This document shows, in pieces, positions 8,671 through 17,870 of a stretch of 19,696 bases of DNA; the first letter of the stretch is position 1; the number at the start of each line of letters is the position of its first letter. The stretch lies in assembly GCA_045641605.1 (NCBI GenBank), contig JAZUHG010000047.1, forward strand, positions 1 to 19,696, written 5' to 3'. A model generated the notes under the pieces. That model saw nothing but the letters and a program-made list of their open reading frames with translations. It was not told where the DNA came from and searched no databases. A program made the translations under genes and the position numbers. The DNA is from Equivita sp045641605. Lineage in GTDB: Bacteria; Actinomycetota; Coriobacteriia; Coriobacteriales; Eggerthellaceae.

Positions 8671-8898
8671 GGCATTGGCTCAAAAAGCACTCTGTGAGTG
8701 TAAATATTTATATTTAACAGTGAAAATGTCTCAAATGACGTTAAGTGTGTGGAAATTGAGAGAAAATCCACTCACTTTCTTGATTTTGAGCCAAAATCTA
8801 AGATTTTTATTTAAATATTCACTCATTAGTTGCGATATGAGCCATTAATTCATTCATGAGTTAGAAAATTCACTCACTTTCATTGTTTTGAGCCATGC
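8671..8898. repeat. Mirrored 51-bp-phased motif array, left copy
   Basis: A bipartite motif, CACTCA-N13-GAGCCA (25 bp), occurs forward at 8769, 8820 and 8871, spaced exactly 51 bp. Its reverse complement occurs at 8676-8700 and in degenerate form at 8727-8751, also 51 bp apart. Seventeen bases separate the last reverse from the first forward motif. The intervening segments are AT-rich and not conserved. The outer ends GGCATTGGCTCAAAA and TTTTGAGCCATGCC form near-exact terminal inverted repeats. The region lies between the convergent cutC and rpmB genes. It is not a CRISPR array because motifs are degenerate and mirrored. Confidence 0.8.
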
Positions 8899-8924
8899 CT
8901 TTTATAAAATATTGGTGGAGGCGT

Positions 8925-8951
8925 GAAAAAAGCGGAGGGATTCTCCGCTTT
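8925..8951 (-). terminator. Terminator of rpmB on the minus strand
   Basis: AAAGCGGAG (8929-8937) pairs perfectly with CTCCGCTTT (8943-8951). Read on the minus strand it is followed by six T (8926-8931 as A on plus). It lies about 160 bases past the rpmB stop codon, beyond the short repeats at 8968-9074. A weaker T-run on the plus side could also make it bidirectional. Confidence 0.75.
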
Positions 8952-8967
8952 CGGTGTTTTAATTTGA

Positions 8968-9074
8968 GGTTTGCTTAAAGTGACGTTTGTATTATTTTGA
9001 GGTTTGCTTAAAGTGACGTTTGGTTTGCTTAAAGTGACGTTTGGTTTGCTTGTGAGTTGGTTTGCTTGAGTGTT
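8968..9074. repeat. 21-bp short tandem repeats downstream of rpmB
   Basis: The 21-bp unit beginning GGTTTGCTTAAAGTGACG is present exactly at 8968-8988, 9001-9021 and 9022-9042, the last two directly abutting. Two shortened copies sharing only GGTTTGCTT follow at 9043 and 9059. The block lies in the 3' untranslated region of rpmB, between its stop and its terminator. No ORF spans it convincingly. Confidence 0.8.
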
Positions 9075-9114
9075 GGTCTGATGTAAGAGTAAGTTGATGT
9101 GCTTAGGTAGTTGG

Positions 9115-9306
9115 TTATGCTTTTGTGACTTTGCCTGCTTTTAGGCATTTAGTGCAAACGTTGGCCTTGCGAACTTGGCCCTTTGAATCTTTGATGCTGA
9201 TTCTTTGGATATTTGGAGCGAAAGTACGTCCAGTAACTTTGTGCGAGTGACTTACACTGCGACCAGCAACAGGAGCTTTTCCGCATATTTCACATACTTT
9301 TGACAT
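9115..9306 (-). CDS. rpmB: 50S ribosomal protein L28
   Basis: 63 aa, full length for L28. It begins MSKVCEICGKAPVAGRSVSH, continues with TGRTFAPNIQ and ends near CTKCLKAGKV. The paired CxxC motifs mark the zinc-binding form of L28. It is a structural protein of the large ribosomal subunit. The start ATG at 9306-9304 is preceded by AGAAGAGGTG; GTG and ATG codons three and two positions upstream are also in frame but would add residues not usual in the family. It is the only minus-strand gene found and stands alone, with a consensus -10 box upstream. It contains no tryptophan, so it gives no evidence on the TGA question. Confidence 0.95.
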   Translation of the reverse strand: MSKVCEICGKAPVAGRSVSHSHKVTGRTFAPNIQRISIKDSKGQVRKANVCTKCLKAGKVTKA

Positions 9307-9337
9307 ATTCATCACCTCTTCTTAATTTGTAGGAGCA

Positions 9338-9343
9338 ATTATA
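9338..9343 (-). promoter_or_regulatory. -10 box of rpmB
   Basis: On the minus strand this is a consensus TATAAT, about 31 bases upstream of the rpmB start codon. The -35 position is weak (TCTCTG with a 17-base spacer). Confidence 0.5.
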
Positions 9344-9487
9344 CACAATTTCCGAAGACACAGAGACTCTATTTTTAACTTCTCCTGCTAATTTATGTTT
9401 AATTTTCTTTTATTTATATTTATTATTTTGTGATTTTCATTTTATTGTTAGTTCAATATTTTCTCCGAAAAATTCATTTTGCCTTCA

Positions 9488-9520
9488 TTGTCCGTTTATT
9501 CATTTTGCGTATAGTACGCA
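9488..9520 (+). promoter_or_regulatory. Candidate tad operon promoter with palindrome over the -10 box
   Basis: TTGTCC (9488-9493) and TATAGT (9510-9515) are 16 bases apart. The -10 box is the centre of a perfect 6-bp-arm palindrome, TGCGTA-tag-TACGCA (9506-9520), the layout expected for a repressor operator that blocks polymerase. It lies 50-80 bases before the first tad gene in an otherwise AT-rich, gene-free gap. Confidence 0.5.
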
Positions 9521-9522
9521 CT

Positions 9523-9544
9523 ACTAAATAGGAATCTATTTAGT
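9523..9544 (+). promoter_or_regulatory. Inverted repeat in the predicted tad leader
   Basis: ACTAAATAG (9523-9531) and CTATTTAGT (9536-9544) are perfect 9-bp inverted repeats around GAAT. The repeat would lie at the very start of the predicted transcript. It could be a second operator or an RNA hairpin; no T-run follows. Confidence 0.45.
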
Positions 9545-9570
9545 GTGTAAAAGAAAGCTGGTTTGAATAT

Positions 9571-10281
9571 ATGAAAAAGAATGCAAATAGAAAGTCGGCG
9601 ATAATCTGTGTTGTATGTGGATTTTTATGTGCAGTATGTGTGTTTGTTTATACGCAGTCTGTTCGAGCCGATGCCGAGGACACCAGAAACGCAGCTATGG
9701 CGAAATATGGCGGTGAGCAGATTGAGGTATGTGTTGCTAAAAGGGATATCGCCGCAGGAGAGAGTATCGATTCGTCATGTTATGAATTAAAACTATGACT
9801 GGCTGATCTTTTACCAGATGATGCAGTTAGAAATTCGAATGATATTTTAGGAAAGCAATTAACTAGTTCAATTGTATGTGGAGAAGTAATATCAAGCAAG
9901 CGATTTCAAGATTCTGCTGTATCGTTGGAAGTTCCAGCAGGTTTATCTGCTGTTAGCGTCCCCGCAAAGGATGTTTCAGCCGTGGGTGGAGCCATCACTT
10001 CGGGGATGCACATAGATATTTATGCAACAGGAAATATAACCACGTCTTTGATTGCGCAAAATGTGTTGGTTCTTGCGACTAGTTCTAGCTTTAGCGAAAA
10101 ATCATCAAACGTATCGTGGATTACTTTTGCAGTTGAGCCAGATAAAGTGCAAGAGCTTGTCGCAGCATCTCAAACCACTACTTTATATTTTGTACTTCCA
10201 TCAGAAGAGGATTCCTCCGACGATAAATATAAGAATAATGAGAATAAGAATGAATTTTTCAATGACGAAAAGGAGTATTAA
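9571..10281 (+). CDS. cpaB: CpaB-type Tad pilus assembly protein (SAF domain)
   Basis: 236 aa. An N-terminal membrane helix (residues 9-30) precedes a SAF domain starting VCVAKRDIAAGESIDSSCYE and a later part with LEVPAGLSAVSVPAKDVSAV and GMHIDIYAT, the characteristic CpaB/RcpC layout. Family members lie outside the membrane and help Flp pilus assembly. TGA at 9796 (residue 76) falls in the segment that often carries an aromatic residue or Pro before the LLP motif. The tail is Asp/Glu/Asn-rich. The ribosome site is weak (AAAGCTGG far upstream), yet no earlier in-frame start exists because TAG lies at 9541. The stop TAA overlaps the next start as taATG, so this is the first gene of the tad operon. 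Confidence 0.85.
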
Positions 10282-11534
10282 TGTCTGTAAACGTTGTAAT
10301 GTGTGTTGACAGCAAGACGAAGTCAAACCCTAAACTTATAAATTTAGAAAACCAGAATCTCAACCAGGATTGGTTGCAGGTATTTAACAACGCAGTTGAG
10401 TTTCGTCAATATATAAATGTAAATAAGGAAAAATTTGAGATTTGGATTGCGTCTTCTGACGATATCGATGCGATAAATTTAGCTGCAACGGCAAAGAAAG
10501 ATAGGCCAGATTGTGTAGTATGCCTTTTGAGTTTCAATATGTCTGGTTCTTTAAAAAGCAGAGCTAACGCTGCAAATATTGACACTATTATTAATTTGAA
10601 TTCTCTGAAGGAGAGGTTTCTTGCCAAATGTAAGAACAATAAATCTCTTGATGCGTCTCAAACTAACGAATTTAAGCTTCGGAACATTCCTAACATTAAT
10701 CCTGGAAATTTAAGTAGCAAAAAAGCATTTGTTTTATCGGTTGTGTCTGCTTCTGGAGGGGCGGGAAAAAGTAGCGTTAGTGCTATGGCAGGTATGCTCG
10801 CTCATACAGCTGGTTTCAAAACCTTAATTCTTGATGCTGATTTTCAATTTGGAAATATTGGGCAGATGTTTAATATCGAAAAGCCACTAACATTTGACAA
10901 ATTTATCGAAGACAACCAACTGATTGTGAATTATCACCCAAACAACAATAATCCCATAGTGCTTTCGCCTCCAGAATTTCCTGAGCTTTCGGAGAAAATG
11001 ATAAATGAATTCCCTGCTGCTTTAGAAGTTTTGAAAAACCAGTTTGATGTAATTATTGTAAATACGGGAAGTTATTGAAACGAAATTCAAGCCTTGATGC
11101 TTGAAAGAGATAGCAAGTCTTTGTTTTTAATTGACCAAAGGCCCACCTCTATTGTTGCAACGAAGAAGGCGATAGATTTATGTAACAGATGTGGAATTGC
11201 AACCGGTTCTGTTATTTATGCGATAAATAAATGTTCAAAGCGGGCTTTGTTTTCGTCATTAGATGTTTCGTGCACTCTTCAAGGTGTTCATGTTGCCGAA
11301 ATTATGGATGGCGGCTTGGATGTTGATGAATTGCTTAGCCAAGGCAGGCCGATTGAACTTATAAAATCGCAAAATTCATTTGCAGTAAGTATTTGATCGA
11401 TTATGGAAGGGATTCTTCCTCAATACATTAGCGATAAAAACAAGACTACTAAAATTGAAATAGTGAAAAGCAGTCCAACTATGCGTAAGGAAAACAGCAG
11501 CGGCCTATCAAGACTATTCAGAAAGAGAGCTTAA
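10281..11534 (+). CDS. tadZ: TadZ/CpaE-type pilus localisation ATPase
   Basis: 417 aa. An N-terminal receiver-like region (about 1-125) precedes a MinD/ParA-type ATPase domain with a deviant Walker A, SASGGAGKSSVSA (residues about 155-167), and LDADFQFGNIGQ as the switch I/Walker A' region. TadZ proteins position the Tad machinery at the cell pole. TGA codons at 11076 (residue 266, in VNTGSY-W-NE) and 11394 (residue 372) interrupt it under the standard code. The receiver-like region is divergent and I cannot point to a phospho-acceptor Asp. The C-terminal extension ends in a basic RLFRKRA. It starts by taATG overlap with cpaB and is followed after three bases by the cpaF start. Confidence 0.87.
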
Positions 11535-11537
11535 TTT

Positions 11538-12893
11538 ATGTCTTTGTATGAAAGAGCACAAAAGACTAAAAACCCAAACTTGACGAAGGGTCAGATAGCC
11601 GTTGCTTTTATGAATTCTAAGAAGGAGCGAAGGCAAAGCACTCTTTCGGTTCTGCATAAAGAAGTACAAAAGATAATCTCTCCTGAAAAATTGGCCGAAA
11701 TAATGAGCTCTAACCCTCAAAGAGCTCAAGCCGAAATAAGAAATGCGGCATACCATTGTTTTAATAAGCCGAATTGAGAAAAACTTAGCGATGAAGACAA
11801 GAAAATGCTTGTCAAAAGCTTAATCGACTTTATGTTTGGCTTCGGACCGATTGAAACACTTTTGGATAATCCAAGAGTTACCGAAGTCATGGTTAACGGG
11901 ACGAAATCTATTTATTATGAAATTGATGGCAAATTATATTTGTCGAAAAAGAAGTTTATTAATGATGAACAAGTGCGTGCTTTGGTTGACCGAATTCTTG
12001 GGCCGCTTGGAAGAAGAATTGACGAAGAATCGCCGATGGTTAATGCTCGACTTAGCTCGGGACACCGAGTACACGCAATTATTCCCCCGCTTTCGTTAGA
12101 CGGAACTATTTTAACAATTCGAAAATTTGCTGAACATGTTATTACCCTTGAAGAAATGGTTGGTATGGGGTCTTTAGATAATAAGATGTTGCAATTTTTG
12201 ACTTGAGCTGTTCTAATGAAGAAAAATATTGCCGTTTCTGGAGGTACTGGCAGCGGAAAAACAACTTTGTTAAACGCTTTGTCATGCAAGATTCTGCATA
12301 GCGAAAGAGTTATAACGATTGAAGACTCGGCAGAACTTCGCTTTTTAGAGCATCCGCATGTAATTAGGCTGGAAGCGCGACCCAGGAATTCCGAAGGCAC
12401 GGGGGAAGTACCTATTCGTGAGCTTGTAATTAACGCATTAAGAATGCGGCCAGATAGAATTGTTGTTGGAGAATGTAGAGGTGCCGAAGCTCTCGACATG
12501 CTTCAAGCAATGAATACTGGTCATGATGGCTCACTAACAACTTTGCATGCAAACTCCCCGAAGGAAGCAATTACCAGGCTTACAACTATGGTCAGATATG
12601 CTGCCGAGCTGCCAGTTGACATTATCGAGAATTACATTGCATCGGCGATTGACCTAGTAATTCAAACAACAAGAGGTGCCGACGGCAGTAGATATATAAG
12701 CGATGTTGTTTCTTTTAGCTTCGATTCTGATAAAAGATGTTGCGTTGTTAATAAAATCTTTCATCGAGACCCATTTGGTGAAATTCAAAAATGGTTTTCT
12801 GTTCCAGAATGGATTAATCAAGTTAATTCGTATAAACATGCGGCAAAAGAGGAGGTTGAGAGATGGAAATCATCTTTATCTGTCCAGCTTTAA
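11538..12893 (+). CDS. tadA: TadA/CpaF secretion ATPase of the Tad pilus
   Basis: 451 aa, usual length. The VirB11-like ATPase shows FGFGPIETLLDNPRVTEVMVNG, Walker A GGTGSGKTTLLN (residues about 235-246), an Asp/Glu box ITIEDSAELRF, RPDRIVVGECRGAEALDML and the His box TLHANSP. It is a cytoplasmic hexamer that powers pilin assembly through TadB/TadC. TGA at 11775 (residue 80) and 12204 (residue 223) must be read through; otherwise the N-terminal and Walker A parts fall on separate ORFs, which would be strange for so conserved an enzyme. TGG occurs in the same gene (KWF, EWI). Its 3' end overlaps the tadB start by 31 bases and carries the GGAGG ribosome site for it. Confidence 0.93.
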
Positions 12894-13843
12894 TTGGCAT
12901 TGCCTCTGCCGGAGTATTTGGATATTTAATAGGTAAGAAGATCTATGAGTACATGCAAATTCGAAAAATTTCAAAATCTGCAATTAATACCGACGGGAAT
13001 AAGAAAGATAATCTGTTTTTTTGACTTATGAGGAATGGTGTTACTTTTTTAAAGAAGCCATCATCATATATTTTGCTCCGAAGTAAATCAGTCAGCAATT
13101 TTGCCAATAATTTTGTACTAATTCTTAACGAAAACAATATAAAGTCCGATGCAACTTCGGTAACTTCGGCGTTAATCTTTTTATTATTGTTTCTTGGGAT
13201 TGTGGCATCGATAATTTTTACCTCTCCTATTGCTGGTCTGGCTATCATTTTATGCTTTGTAGTGTGTTTGATTTCTTATGTAAAAGCTTCCTTAGATAAA
13301 AGGATGACCAATTTGAGAAATTCAATTCCAGATATGTTGAGATCGATGAGTGTTTGTTTTGGTGCTGGGTATACTATATATCAAACTTTTTCCCAGATTT
13401 CGATAGAGACAAGAGGTCTTTTAAAAAAGCTATTTCGAAGAAGTACTCAAATTTTACAAACAGGTGGGTCAGTTTCGGAAGCTTTGTATTTCTTGAAGAA
13501 TTCCGAAAGCGGGGAAGAACTTTCTTTTTTGGCGGTAGCTTTGGATGTTCAGCACCAAACTGGTGGAAGCATGAAGCCAGTTATAGATTCAGCAAGAGAT
13601 ATGGTTGAAAACAAGCTTGAACTTATGAGATTGTTGCATGTACAAACGGCTCAGGCCAAGCTTTCGGCGCGCATAGTTATGATTTTGCCTTTCGCGTTAA
13701 TCGCAATATTTTCCATTGTTAGTCCAGGCTTTTTATTGCCATTCTTTTCAAGCTTTTTGGGAATTGTTTTACTTTTAATAGCTTGCATTATGCAATTCGC
13801 GGGATTTATTTTAGTTAAGAAAATTTTAAACATTAATATTTAA
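12863..13843 (+). CDS. tadB: TadB-type pilus platform membrane protein
   Basis: 326 aa. A first membrane helix (residues 3-24) is followed by a paired hydrophobic region (about 103-145), a cytoplasmic T2SF/GspF-type domain with RNSIPDMLRSMSVCFGAGYT and VALDVQHQTGGSM, and two C-terminal helices (about 270-325). TadB and TadC form the inner-membrane platform turned by the CpaF ATPase. TGA at 13022 (residue 54) follows LFF and precedes LMRNG. The start at 12863 has GGAGG nine bases upstream inside cpaF and restores the first helix; a start at 13028 would drop it. The stop overlaps the next start as taATG. Confidence 0.87.
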
Positions 13844-14802
13844 TGAGCATCTATATTTACATACTAATTTTGATTGCAGGATTGGTTCTGGCGTTAATTG
13901 CTGGTTTTCAAGTTACGAAAATTATTTATGCGGCTTACCTTAAGAACAAAATGAAGGAAATGCGAAGGAAAGCTGCGGGTGTCAACAGAGATTTGTTTTC
14001 GCAAAATTTTTGCTGTGACGGTATTGCTAAAAAAGTATTGATTTATTTAATAAAAATTTCATATTCGATGAGTTTTATTAATGACCAAACGTGACTGTCG
14101 GCAAAATTTGTAAAAACAAATGAACTTTCAAAGAAAATTTTAGCGTTAAAGAACAAAAGCAATATGCCAAATGTAGTTACAAACTATTCTTTAAAGGAAA
14201 TTCAAATTAGGTTTGCTATTTTTGCGGTATGTATAGGATTGCTGGTAGGAGTGCTGTTTTCATATTACTTAATGATAATTTTGGCTATTGTTGGTTTTTG
14301 CATTGGTTGGTATTTGCCAATTTGAGCATTGAAGCAAGAGAAGGAATGTCGAACTCAAGAGTTAGAGAAAAATTTACCAGAAATGCTTGAGGTTGTCTCA
14401 CTAGGTTTGAGGAGCGGCTTGACTTTTGATAGATCGCTTCGGATTTATTGTGACCATTTTAGCAATGAACTTGTTTCCTCGTTTGCTTTAGCTCAAAAAA
14501 AATGAGAGGGCGGCCTGCTGTCGCGAGACGAAGCGCTTCGTGAACTTAGTAATTCATATGAAAGTACAATTTTCGGACGAGTGATTGACAGCATAATTAG
14601 ATCTTTGCGTTTTGGCTCTTCTTTGGTAGAGAGTTTGGAAGAAGCTGCCTTAGAATCTCGAAATATTTATAAGGCTCAACAAGAAGAGATTGTTTCGAAA
14701 GCACCGGTAAAAATGATGATTCCTACGGGTACCTTAATTTTGCCCGCAATGCTGATTTTAATATTAGGACCAATATTACTCGAGCTTGGAAGTGGATTTT
14801 AG
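13843..14802 (+). CDS. tadC: TadC-type pilus platform membrane protein
   Basis: 319 aa. Helices are at about residues 4-27, 124-160 and 297-317, with a T2SF domain between them containing NLPEMLEVVSLGLRSGLTF and VIDSIIRSLRFGSSLVESL. Three TGAs are in frame: 14092 (residue 84), 14323 (residue 161, in YLPI-W-ALKQ, where TadC proteins have a PxxW-type end of a helix) and 14503 (residue 221, before EGGLLSRDEAL, matching the usual W.xG.sr.eAL motif). Because of these, most of the middle of the gene has no ORF under the standard code. It is translationally coupled to tadB by taATG and partners it in the platform. The stop is TAG. Confidence 0.87.
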
Positions 14803-14811
14803 GAGGTTAGA

Positions 14812-15000
14812 ATGAAGAAGATTAACAAGTTAATATCAAATTTTTACGTATTTCTTTGAGATGAAAAAGGTCAAGGCACAACTGAATATGCAATTCTTGT
14901 TGGCGTCTTGGTTGTTATTGCAATCATTGCAATTGCATTGTTCAAACCAAAATTAGAAGAGCTTTGAAATTCGATTGCTGAAGGAATTAATAGTTTGTAA
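14812..15000 (+). CDS. flp: Flp-type major pilin candidate
   Basis: 62 aa. A short charged leader ends DEKG, then GQGTTEYAILVGVLVVIAIIAI, the signature Flp prepilin region with the Glu-Tyr pair (Glu25-Tyr26) inside the hydrophobic stretch. Prepilin peptidase would be expected to cut beside the Gly at residue 20 or 22. TGA at 14857 (residue 16) and 14965 (residue 52) lie before and after the hydrophobic segment, so under the standard code the pilin disappears altogether. The start is nine bases after the tadC stop with a strong AGGAGG site, consistent with high expression. The likely role is the fibre subunit of the Tad pilus. Confidence 0.88.
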
Positions 15001-15001
15001 T

Positions 15002-15217
15002 ATGAAATTATTACATTACATAAAGGATTGCCAGGATGGACAGAGCACTGTTGAGTTTGCGATTGTTACTGCTGCCATCATAGTGATAGTGGTTGCGTTG
15101 GGTTTGTTTTGAAGATTGGGTGACGAAGGAATTTTTGTTGACCATGCAGTAAGTAGTGCTTCGCATCATCTTGAAGAAGCCGCCGCAGGAATTGTTGGAG
15201 ATGTTTTTAGTTGTTAA
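15002..15217 (+). CDS. Second small pilin-like protein (Flp/TadE-type)
   Basis: 71 aa. The N-terminus DCQDGQSTVEFAIVTAAIIV shows Gly13, Glu18 and Phe19 in the prepilin pattern, followed by a single helix to about residue 36. TGA at 15110 (residue 37) reads as Trp at the end of the helix (LFWRLGDEG). The remaining 34 residues are a short soluble tail ending FSC. It starts one base after the flp stop and overlaps the next gene by seven bases. The motif is closer to TadE-like pseudopilins (GQSTVEF) than to the Flp pilin next to it, so it could be a minor subunit. Confidence 0.83.
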
Positions 15218-15714
15218 AGTTTTGCAATAATAATGGACAATCAACTATCGAAGCCGCGGTGATGATCCCATTGCTTTTCTTACTGATGCTATTATTAATC
15301 CAACCTGGCATTATCCTTTATGATTTGTGTGTGATGAACTACGCGGCTTCGGAGACATGCAGAGTTTTATCGACATCAAATGATGAAGGAATTTCAAAAA
15401 TTTGTGAGCCCTATGCAAAACGAAGGCTTTCTGCCATTCCTCAACAAGATAATTTTCATATGCACAGCAGCGGTTGTTCTTACGAAATTGAATTTAACGG
15501 AAACCAGAATTCTCAAACGGTAAATGTTGTTATTAAAAATCAATTAAAGCCACTTCCTATTATCGGATTTATAAGTTCCATCTTTGGAATGCTAAACGAA
15601 AATCAATGTTTTTTAATTCAAGCAGAATCGTCTCAAGATTTGAAGCCTGATTGAACAAACAATAGCCCTCAAGGAAGCAATCCTGAAAAATGAGTTGGCG
15701 GGTGATTGCAATAA
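15211..15714 (+). CDS. tadE: TadE-like pseudopilin
   Basis: 167 aa. The N-terminus NNNGQSTIEAAVMIPLLFLL has the prepilin-type Gly9 and Glu14 before a membrane helix, then an extracellular domain with DLCVMNYAASETCRVL, typical of TadE proteins. Three TGAs occur late, at 15652, 15691 and 15703 (residues 148, 161, 165), giving a conserved-looking tail NPEKWVGGWLQ before TAA. The start is TTG at 15211, overlapping the preceding gene by seven bases, with GGAG about 10 bases upstream; no ATG fits before the Gly-Gln motif. The 3' end overlaps the tadG-like gene by 25 bases in another frame. Confidence 0.82.
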
Positions 15715-17870
15715 TAAGATTTTTTAAAGACGAAGACGGGTTTACAACAATTAGTGTTGTTGTTTCGCTGTTGTTGACTTTATCTTTGATATTTTCAACG
15801 GCTCAAATATACAGGATTACCAGCGCTTCGGCCGACATTCAAAATGTTGCGGATGCCAGTTCGCAATCTGCCGAAAATCAAGTGGCTGAATTTATGATTT
15901 TGGTCAGGGTGGTCGATAGCGTGATTTTGTCTTTGAGTTTGGCAGGCGTTGTGACTTCGGCGTTGGGAGTGGTTGCGTTGTGTACCCCTGTTACTGCATC
16001 CATGGCAGATGTTTTGCTTGAAGCCGCCGAGAAAATATTTGAGTCGAGAGATAAATTTGCGGACAAGGCTTCGGAGACCTTGAATGAATTGCAAATTGCG
16101 CTTCCTTTTTTGGCTTCGGTTAAAGCTTATGAGGTCGCAAAGTCAAACAATGGCGGAACTTTTGACGCTAACTACCTATCTATCGCTTTATTAATGCCTG
16201 GCGAAGGTGTAAAAATTGAACCAGGGAACATCAATGAAGCCAAAGACGTTTTAAATGAAATTAACGATAACTCCGAAGACATAAAAAAGGCAGCTGCCGA
16301 TGCTGAAGAGGCCGCCAAGGCTGCTAACGAAGCAAAACTAAAAGCTTTTATGGCTGATTGTGGGAACAATCCAAATTATTGTATGTATGAGCGAGCGAAA
16401 AACGTTGCATATATGAGTGGCCCAGACAATCCTCTTTATAATAGTCCTGACACTTGGTCATTTTCTGTTCCTTTAAGCAGGTGTAAAGCATACTATAAAA
16501 AGCGAATTGAGATAGAGCGACCAGAGGGGTCTTCGGTTGATGCAAGGGCAAATTCGGCTCTTCGAAAAGTTTTTTATTCTTATTCTTTGGATCAAATGAA
16601 TCACACAACCATAGTTGATGATGGTGATGTTTTTAAGGCAAATTTCCCGCACCTGCCAAAAAACACGGACGAGATGAAGCAAACTACTTTATATACAAAT
16701 ACGACCTTTCCTGTTTCTGGGAATAATTGCATTCATGCATTTGCCGAATGTCCTGGATGCGGTGGCGTTGCTGGTTATGGAACTTTGGCACAGTTGGATG
16801 CAGGAGCTTTTTCGGTTTGTCCGACTTGCAAATTTATGGCGTCAAGCCTAGGAAGTGTTGCCGCGGCTTCGAGCATCATTGATAATGGATATGAATTTCA
16901 TTACGCGATTGTTGAAAAAGCTTCGAAGGATTATCAAGCAGCCAGAGAAGCCGCAGAGCCATTAAACAAAAAAGTTAAAGACTTTGCAAATGGAATTTTT
17001 GATAAATTAAAAGAGATAATTTCTAAAATTGCAAACAAACGAATTTATGCTAAACCTCCCGGCTCATATGGTGCAATTGCCTTAACTGTAAATACGAATA
17101 CGGCCCCGGCATCGAAAGGTTTTGAGTCGAATTTTGTTTCAAGTGATACGACTTTAGGTGTTAGAGCTGCGGTTTCTGCTTCGACACTAATCGAGGAAGA
17201 TACCGATGAAGGCAAAACCCTTGTCTCGTCGTTGCTAGATGGTTTGGCTAACGACATGCCAACTTTGTCGGGAGGGCTTGGAATTGCTTTGGACGCTTGA
17301 TCAAAAATCTTGTTGGTCTACAGCGATGGGCAAGATAAATTTATGGAGGGGCTTGAGTCTTCGTTGAATCAGTTGCCAGTAATTAGTGCGAGCGGATTGG
17401 GTACCTGAGCTTCGAAAACTTTGTCCACATTAATGTCGGATTTGGGCTTGGAGCCTGCAAACTTAAAGGCGCTGAAGCCAGTCTTGGTAAATTCAAACTA
17501 CGTTGCAAAAGCTCAAGAATCCGAAGACCCAGAGACACCCCTCGGTCAAGCTTCCAAATCTTTTGCAATTAAATACCTTGTTGTGAGGGACAAAGCCATC
17601 GGTTTTAGCGAAGCTACTAATTCAATTTTGTCATCAATTTCTGGAGAAGCGGAAATAGCTGAAGCGCTGGGCGTAAAGGATCTTCTCTATTCTGGAGGAA
17701 CAGTTGAGCTTGCAACTTTAAGCCCGCTTGGAGATTTGGGCCCAAACATTCCAATCACTATCAAATTGCCAGAGTTTGCAGTGGGCGCGATGCAAAACAT
17801 TGTCAGCTCAATTGCTGGAGCATTACAAAGTATCCTCGGAAATTTATGAGGCGGAAAGATTTGAAGGTAA
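15690..17870 (+). CDS. Large TadG-like pilus-associated protein with zinc-ribbon motif
   Basis: 726 aa. A helix near the N-terminus (FFKDEDGFTTISVVVSLLL, residues about 11-35), followed by ADIQNVADASSQSAENQ, resembles the TadG/TadE-like start in which Glu is replaced by Thr. Further hydrophobic stretch at about 75-110, an Ala/Glu/Lys-rich helix (about 195-225) and a Cys pair set ECPGCGG (about 353) with VCPTC (about 376) suggest a zinc knuckle. TGAs at 17298, 17406, 17847 and 17862 are Trp, the last two giving a tail NLWGGKIWR before TAA 17868-17870. It is likely a secreted or membrane-anchored component acting at the pilus base or tip. Only the N-terminal region is family-like; the rest I do not recognise. 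Confidence 0.78.

Noticed and set aside
8671..8898. The 51-bp repeats as a CRISPR array
   Set aside because: The repeated motif is degenerate, occurs in both orientations around a centre, and no cas genes are in the window. Some inter-motif segments at 19453-19529 are near-identical, unlike unique spacers.
9316..9570. Possible small gene in the gap between rpmB and the tad operon
   Set aside because: Both strands are AT-rich, with no frame of useful length behind a ribosome site. I see only the rpmB promoter and the tad promoter palindromes.
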